A stretch of 43,189 nt of DNA, from positions 463-43,651 of the forward strand of contig JAHRYV010000027.1 in NCBI GenBank assembly GCA_020621965.1, written 5' to 3'. Positions within the stretch are counted from its first letter, which is position 1, and each line of letters opens with the position of its first letter. Below are positions 39,811-43,189 of the stretch, piece by piece. The stretch comes from Curvibacter sp. GTDB lineage: Bacteria; Pseudomonadota; Gammaproteobacteria; Burkholderiales; Burkholderiaceae_C. The notes beneath the pieces were generated by a model. It did no database searches, was not told the origin of the DNA, and worked only from the letters and a program-made list of their open reading frames with translations. The position numbers and the translations under genes were made by a program.

Positions 39811-40193
39811 GGGTCAGGTCTAGCAAAGTAGCACCTCCCAGAATTTCCCTCGTTGCGGCCCGCGCTTCACTCCTTCCTTCACGGGCCGATAGCGCCCTGC
39901 GTTCAAACACCCAGGCGACGAGCTCGAACACAGGCCGGGAAGCCAACCCGGATCGACGGCTGCAGCAGTGATGCCGCGACGGGCTAATCGTGCGTCGCGA
40001 AGCCGTTCTGCCGCCAGGCCTCGAACACCGTCACCGCCACCGCATTGGAGAGGTTCAGGCTGCGCTGGCCGGCGCGCATGGGCAGCTTGAGCTGCTGCGT
40101 CGGCGCGAAGGCGGCGCGCACGGCCTCGGGCAGGCCGCTGGTTTCCGAGCCGAAGACCAGCCAGTCGCCGGGCTCGAATTTCACGTCGTGCAC
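39811..40193. repeat. Right copy of trmL-region duplication, starting with REP sequence
   Basis: Begins with GGGTCAGGTCTAGC plus AAAGTAGCA and then parallels the left copy at 37170 through the 3' flank and the C-terminal part of trmL. Here trmL continues intact, so this is the parental copy. Confidence 0.9.
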
Positions 40194-40454
40194 GTAGCGC
40201 GTGCCGCGCGTAGTCAGCGCAAACATGCGCCCGGGCCGCGGTTGCTCCTGGGCGAGGAAGGCCGCCCAGCCGGCGTGGCGCCGTACCTCGGCGTACTCGT
40301 GATAGTCCAGGCCGGCGCGGCGCATCAGCCGGTCTTCCATGGAGAAGCCCAGGGGCTCGATCAGGTGCAGGGTGCAGCCGGTGTTGGCGGCCAGGCGGAT
40401 GACGTTGCCGGTGTTGGGCGGGATCTCGGGCTGGACCAGGACGATGTGGAACAT
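39984..40454 (-). CDS. trmL: tRNA (cytidine(34)/uridine(34)-2'-O)-methyltransferase TrmL
   Basis: A 156-residue SPOUT methyltransferase. MFHIVLVQPEIPPNTGNVIRLAANTGCTLHLI is the N-terminal signature; [10 protein letters not shown] and [18 protein letters not shown] form the SAM-binding knot. It methylates the ribose of the wobble nucleotide in tRNA-Leu isoacceptors. A partial duplicate lies at 37338. The upstream gene on this strand is comF. Confidence 0.94.
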   Translation of the reverse strand: MFHIVLVQPEIPPNTGNVIRLAANTGCTLHLIEPLGFSMEDRLMRRAGLDYHEYAEVRRHAGWAAFLAQEQPRPGRMFALTTRGTRYVHDVKFEPGDWLVFGSETSGLPEAVRAAFAPTQQLKLPMRAGQRSLNLSNAVAVTVFEAWRQNGFATHD

Positions 40455-40575
40455 GCCCCTATTGTCGTGGTGTGTGGCGCCGGCAGATGGCGCCGGGCTA
40501 GTCTGATCCGCAGCGCCCCTCAAGAAACAGGTGTCTGCCGAGGGCGCGCGGGCCGTTCAGGGGGCCAGCTGGGGT

Positions 40576-41277
40576 TTACTCGGTACGGGCCAGCACCAGG
40601 GCGGTGATGTGCGCCGCCCCGGCCGCGCGCAGTGCCTGCGCGGCGGTGTAGAGCGAGGCGCCGCTGGTCATGACGTCGTCGACCAGCAGCAGGCGCCGCC
40701 CGGCGATCTCGCCCGCCTGTCCGGGCGCCACGCCAAACGCCCCCCGCACGTTGCGCAGGCGCGCCTCGCGCGGCAGCTCGCTTTGGGCCGGTGTGTCGCG
40801 CCGGCGCAGCAGCAGGTCGGCCCGGGTCTTGCCCGGCGCCAGCCGGCGCGCCAGTTCCAGCGCCTGGTTGTAGCCGCGTTGGCGCAGGCGCTGGGGCGAC
40901 AGGGGCATGGGCAGCACCAGCTCGGCCGCCTCCAGCGCCGGCTCGGCCCAGGGGGTGCTGCGCATCAGCAGGGCCAGCGCGGCGGCCCAGCCGGGCTGGG
41001 CGCCGAACTTGTACTGGGCGACCAGACCGCTCCAGGGGTATTCATAAGGCACCGCCGCCAGGCACAGGTCCAGCGGTGGTGTTTCCTTGATGCATGCGCC
41101 GCAGCGCTCGACGCCCGCGGGCACCGGCAGGGCGCAGCCGCGGCAGCGTGGCCGCGGCTGGGCAAAACGGGCCACGCAGGCCTCGCAGATCGGCTGCGCC
41201 GGCCAGGCATGGCAGACCGCGCACTGGCTGGGCAGGGCCGGGGTCCAGCGGTCGAGCAGGGCGCGCAACGGGGTCAC
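40576..41277 (-). CDS. comF: ComF family protein (phosphoribosyltransferase-like)
   Basis: A 233-residue ComF. Two zinc-finger-like cysteine sets, C19/C22/C31/C34 and C45/C48/C59/C62, precede a phosphoribosyltransferase domain with RGYNQALELARRLA and LLLVDDVMTSGAS (about 196-208). ComF proteins assist uptake of DNA in naturally competent bacteria; the biochemical role is not fully settled. A GTG start at 41277 is chosen because sequence upstream belongs to the antisense of the divergent methyltransferase. A partial duplicate lies at 37782. Confidence 0.9.
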   Translation of the reverse strand: MTPLRALLDRWTPALPSQCAVCHAWPAQPICEACVARFAQPRPRCRGCALPVPAGVERCGACIKETPPLDLCLAAVPYEYPWSGLVAQYKFGAQPGWAAALALLMRSTPWAEPALEAAELVLPMPLSPQRLRQRGYNQALELARRLAPGKTRADLLLRRRDTPAQSELPREARLRNVRGAFGVAPGQAGEIAGRRLLLVDDVMTSGASLYTAAQALRAAGAAHITALVLARTE

Positions 41278-41328
41278 GGGCAGGCGGCTCCGGGGTGGGC
41301 AGGGGGAATCAATATACTCGCCAGGCCC

Positions 41329-42231
41329 ATGACCGACCAACGCCCCCCCACCATCGACCCCGTGGCCGCCGCGCGCTGGTGGCAGCGGCCGCAAACGGCT
41401 TCCGCCTGGCTGCACGAGGAGGTGGCGCGGCGCATGGCGCAGCGGCTGGACTGGATCGTGCGCCAGCCGCGCAGCGTGCTGCACTGGGAGCCGCTGCGCG
41501 GTGGCCTGCAGGCGCAGGCCTTGCTGGCGCGGCGTTACCCCGATGCGCGCGTGAGGGTCAGCGCGGCCCTGGCGCCGGAGCGTCGGCGCGCCCTGCAGGC
41601 CGCCGCCCGCCCGTGGTGGCATCCGGCCCGCTGGCGCGCCGCCCTGGGCGGCGAGGCGGCGCCGACGCCGGCCGAATTGCTCTGGGCCAATATGACTCTC
41701 CATATGGCGGCCGATCCGCAGGCGCTGATCCAGCGCTGGCACGAGGCGCTGGCGGTGGACGGTTTCCTGATGTTCTCCTGTTTCGGGCCGGACACGCTGC
41801 GCGAACTGCGCGCGCTGTACCAGGCCCGGGGCTGGCCGGCGCCGGCGCACGAATTCACCGACATGCACGACTGGGGCGACATGCTGCTGGCGGCCGGGTT
41901 TGCCGAGCCGGTGATGGACATGGAGCGCATCGAGCTGACCTTCGAGACACCCGAGCGCCTGCTGCAGGAGTTGCGCGAACTCGGCCGCAACCTGCACCCG
42001 GGGCGTTTTGCCGGCCTGCGCGGGCGGGCCTGGCGCGCCGAGCTGCTCAAGGCGCTGGGCGCCCTGGCCGTCCCGGCGAACGACGGGCGGCTCACGCTGA
42101 GCTTCGAGATCATCTACGGCCACGCCTTCCGGCCGCCCGGGCGCATCGCCGTCGGGGGCGAGACCCGGTTCTCGGTCGAAGAATTGCGCTCGTCTTTGAC
42201 AAAGAACAAAAGAAAAGGCGACGGCAGTTGA
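41329..42231 (+). CDS. BioC-like methyltransferase
   Basis: A 300-residue protein resembling BioC malonyl-ACP O-methyltransferase: TIDPVAAARWWQRP at the start, LLWANMTLHMAADPQALIQRWHEALAVDGFLMFSCFGPDTLREL in the middle, FTDMHDWGDMLLAAGFAEPVMDMERIELTF and the C-terminal LSFEIIYGHAF. The canonical glycine-rich SAM motif is poorly kept (VLHWEPLRGGLQAQAL), so activity is less certain. BioC starts the pimelate moiety of biotin. Divergent from comF; coxB follows. Confidence 0.8.
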   Translation: MTDQRPPTIDPVAAARWWQRPQTASAWLHEEVARRMAQRLDWIVRQPRSVLHWEPLRGGLQAQALLARRYPDARVRVSAALAPERRRALQAAARPWWHPARWRAALGGEAAPTPAELLWANMTLHMAADPQALIQRWHEALAVDGFLMFSCFGPDTLRELRALYQARGWPAPAHEFTDMHDWGDMLLAAGFAEPVMDMERIELTFETPERLLQELRELGRNLHPGRFAGLRGRAWRAELLKALGALAVPANDGRLTLSFEIIYGHAFRPPGRIAVGGETRFSVEELRSSLTKNKRKGDGS

Positions 42232-42269
42232 TCCAGATCAGTCCGGGAATACCCTGATTAGGTCTTGGC

Positions 42270-42334
42270 TACAATAAGCGCTCGCTGAACTTTCGAATTT
42301 CACATCAGCTTGCTGTCTGCCACCATGCGGTGGC
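42270..42334 (+). promoter_or_regulatory. coxB leader: -10-like box and hairpin
   Basis: The 178-nt gap before coxB holds a TACAAT (42270-42275) and a hairpin GCCACC-ATGC-GGTGGC (42319-42334) in the presumed 5' leader. Neither a clear -35 box nor a known riboswitch is recognised. Confidence 0.4.
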
Positions 42335-42409
42335 GGCCGAATCGGTCACAAACCGTATGTCGGGCGAGCCTGGGCGGTCCTGAATATTTAAGACATTGAA
42401 GAAGTGAAC

Positions 42410-43189
42410 ATGATGAAGAGCATTTCTAATAAATTGGCTTCACTGCTGCTCATGGCTGGCGTTTGGGCCGGTTCCGCAGCCTTCACCGCAGCCCAGGCTG
42501 TCAACGACCTGCCCGGGGGCCCGGCGGTCAACCAGCTCAACCTGCACCCGGCCGCGACCAAGATCGCCGAAGAGGTGCATTGGCTGAACTGGTTCATGCT
42601 GATCGTCTGCCTGGTGATCTTCGTCGCCGTGTTCGGCGTGATGTTCTATTCGATCTTCAAGCACCGCAAGTCGCTGGGCTACAAGGCGGCCACCTTCCAT
42701 GAGTCCGTGACGGTGGAAATCGCCTGGACGGTGGTCCCCTTCATCATCGTGATCCTGATGGCCCTGCCGGCCACCAAGCTCGTGGTGGCCATGAAGGACA
42801 CCAGCAACGCCGACCTGACCATCAAGGCCACCGGTTACCAGTGGAAATGGGGTTACGACTACCTCAAGGGCGAGGGCGAGGGCATCGGTTTCCTCTCCAC
42901 GCTGGACGCCACGCACCGCGCCATGTCCGAGTCGGGCAAGCCCGCGCCCACCGACGACTACCTGCTCAAGGTCGACAACCCGCTGGTGGTGCCGGTGGGC
43001 AAGAAGATCCGCATCATCACCACCGCCAACGACGTGATCCACGCCTTCATGGTGCCGGCTTTTGCCATCAAGCAGGACGCCATCCCCGGTTTCGTGCGCG
43101 ACACCTGGTTCCGTGCCGAGAAGACCGGCGATTTCTACGGCCAGTGCGCCGAGCTGTGCGGCAAGGAACACGCCTACATGCCCATCCAC
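42410..43189 (+). CDS. coxB: Cytochrome c oxidase subunit II (5' part)
   Basis: 260 codons of an aa3-type oxidase subunit II; the gene runs off the right edge. A signal peptide (residues 1-30) is followed by two transmembrane helices (about 60-82 and 103-126) and the cupredoxin domain. CuA ligands fit H211, C246, E248, C250, H254 and M257 in VIHAFMVP and GQCAELCGKEHAYM. TGYQWKWGYDY is the conserved aromatic patch that receives electrons from cytochrome c. An ATG also occurs at codon 2. Confidence 0.96.
   Translation, partial: MMKSISNKLASLLLMAGVWAGSAAFTAAQAVNDLPGGPAVNQLNLHPAATKIAEEVHWLNWFMLIVCLVIFVAVFGVMFYSIFKHRKSLGYKAATFHESVTVEIAWTVVPFIIVILMALPATKLVVAMKDTSNADLTIKATGYQWKWGYDYLKGEGEGIGFLSTLDATHRAMSESGKPAPTDDYLLKVDNPLVVPVGKKIRIITTANDVIHAFMVPAFAIKQDAIPGFVRDTWFRAEKTGDFYGQCAELCGKEHAYMPIH

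Noticed and set aside
40531-41328. In-frame extension of the BioC-like methyltransferase to the left
   Set aside because: The region is antisense to comF, which has strong motifs; methyltransferase similarity begins at the ATG at 41329.

Overview
This is a GC-rich window of a betaproteobacterial chromosome. Gene content and order (moxR/vWA operon, pcaR-pcaIJF, Bug-type solute receptors, comF/trmL next to a BioC-like methyltransferase and coxB) suggest Burkholderiales, most likely Comamonadaceae; this is inference from protein resemblance, not a database search. No rRNA, tRNA, CRISPR array or classical insertion sequence was seen.

Layout. (1) 1-2850, minus strand: an operon of moxR ATPase, small membrane protein, GNAT and vWA protein. 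A low-GC putAbiC-type phage-abortive-infection gene sits between GNAT and vWA, and moxR is broken by a cluster of small indels. (2) 2948-4136: diheme cytochrome c4, a strong terminator, and a DUF1841 gene. (3) 4151-7593: an IclR regulator divergent from pcaI-pcaJ-pcaF across a three-repeat operator. (4) 7612-13898: a TRIC/UPF0126 membrane protein, then a plus-strand catabolic run: 3-hydroxyisobutyrate-dehydrogenase-like oxidoreductase, amidohydrolase/deaminase, Bug receptor, second oxidoreductase, maleylacetate reductase. (5) 13918-16633: UbiA-type prenyltransferase, ohrR-ohr, methyltransferase. (6) 16750-17914: two low-GC hypothetical genes, each followed by an attC-like imperfect palindrome, resembling integron gene cassettes without an integrase; one encodes a HEPN-type R-x4-H motif. 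(7) 18002-23698: orphan branched-chain-amino-acid-type ABC receptor, lipoprotein cytochrome c, LysR regulator, two pirins, SDR. (8) 23709-31577: LysR divergent from hydroxyquinol 1,2-dioxygenase, TRAP transporter (dctPQM), YCII, Dabb and SnoaL-like small proteins, a Bug receptor and an NADPH-dependent FMN reductase. (9) 31578-36373: a palindromic repeat, TauE/SafE permease, outer-membrane protein, Kef antiporter, ParA-like ATPase, MaoC hydratase. (10) 36467-40454: a repeat-rich accessory zone with a RAYT transposase gene flanked by inverted REP sequences, two exported hypothetical proteins and a truncated, REP-invaded duplicate of comF/trmL. (11) 40576-43189: intact comF, a BioC-like methyltransferase and the start of coxB.

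How it fits together: hydroxyquinol 1,2-dioxygenase (24755-25585) makes maleylacetate, maleylacetate reductase (12837-13898) makes 3-oxoadipate, and PcaIJ plus PcaF (5023-7593) take it to succinyl-CoA and acetyl-CoA. The lower hydroxyquinol route is therefore complete but split over three loci, with several uptake systems and uncharacterised accessory proteins around it. No ring hydroxylase producing hydroxyquinol is present, so the upstream substrate is unknown. A similar CGGAAAA-N3-ATTT box in the divergent promoters at about 8317 and 24664 may link two of the loci.
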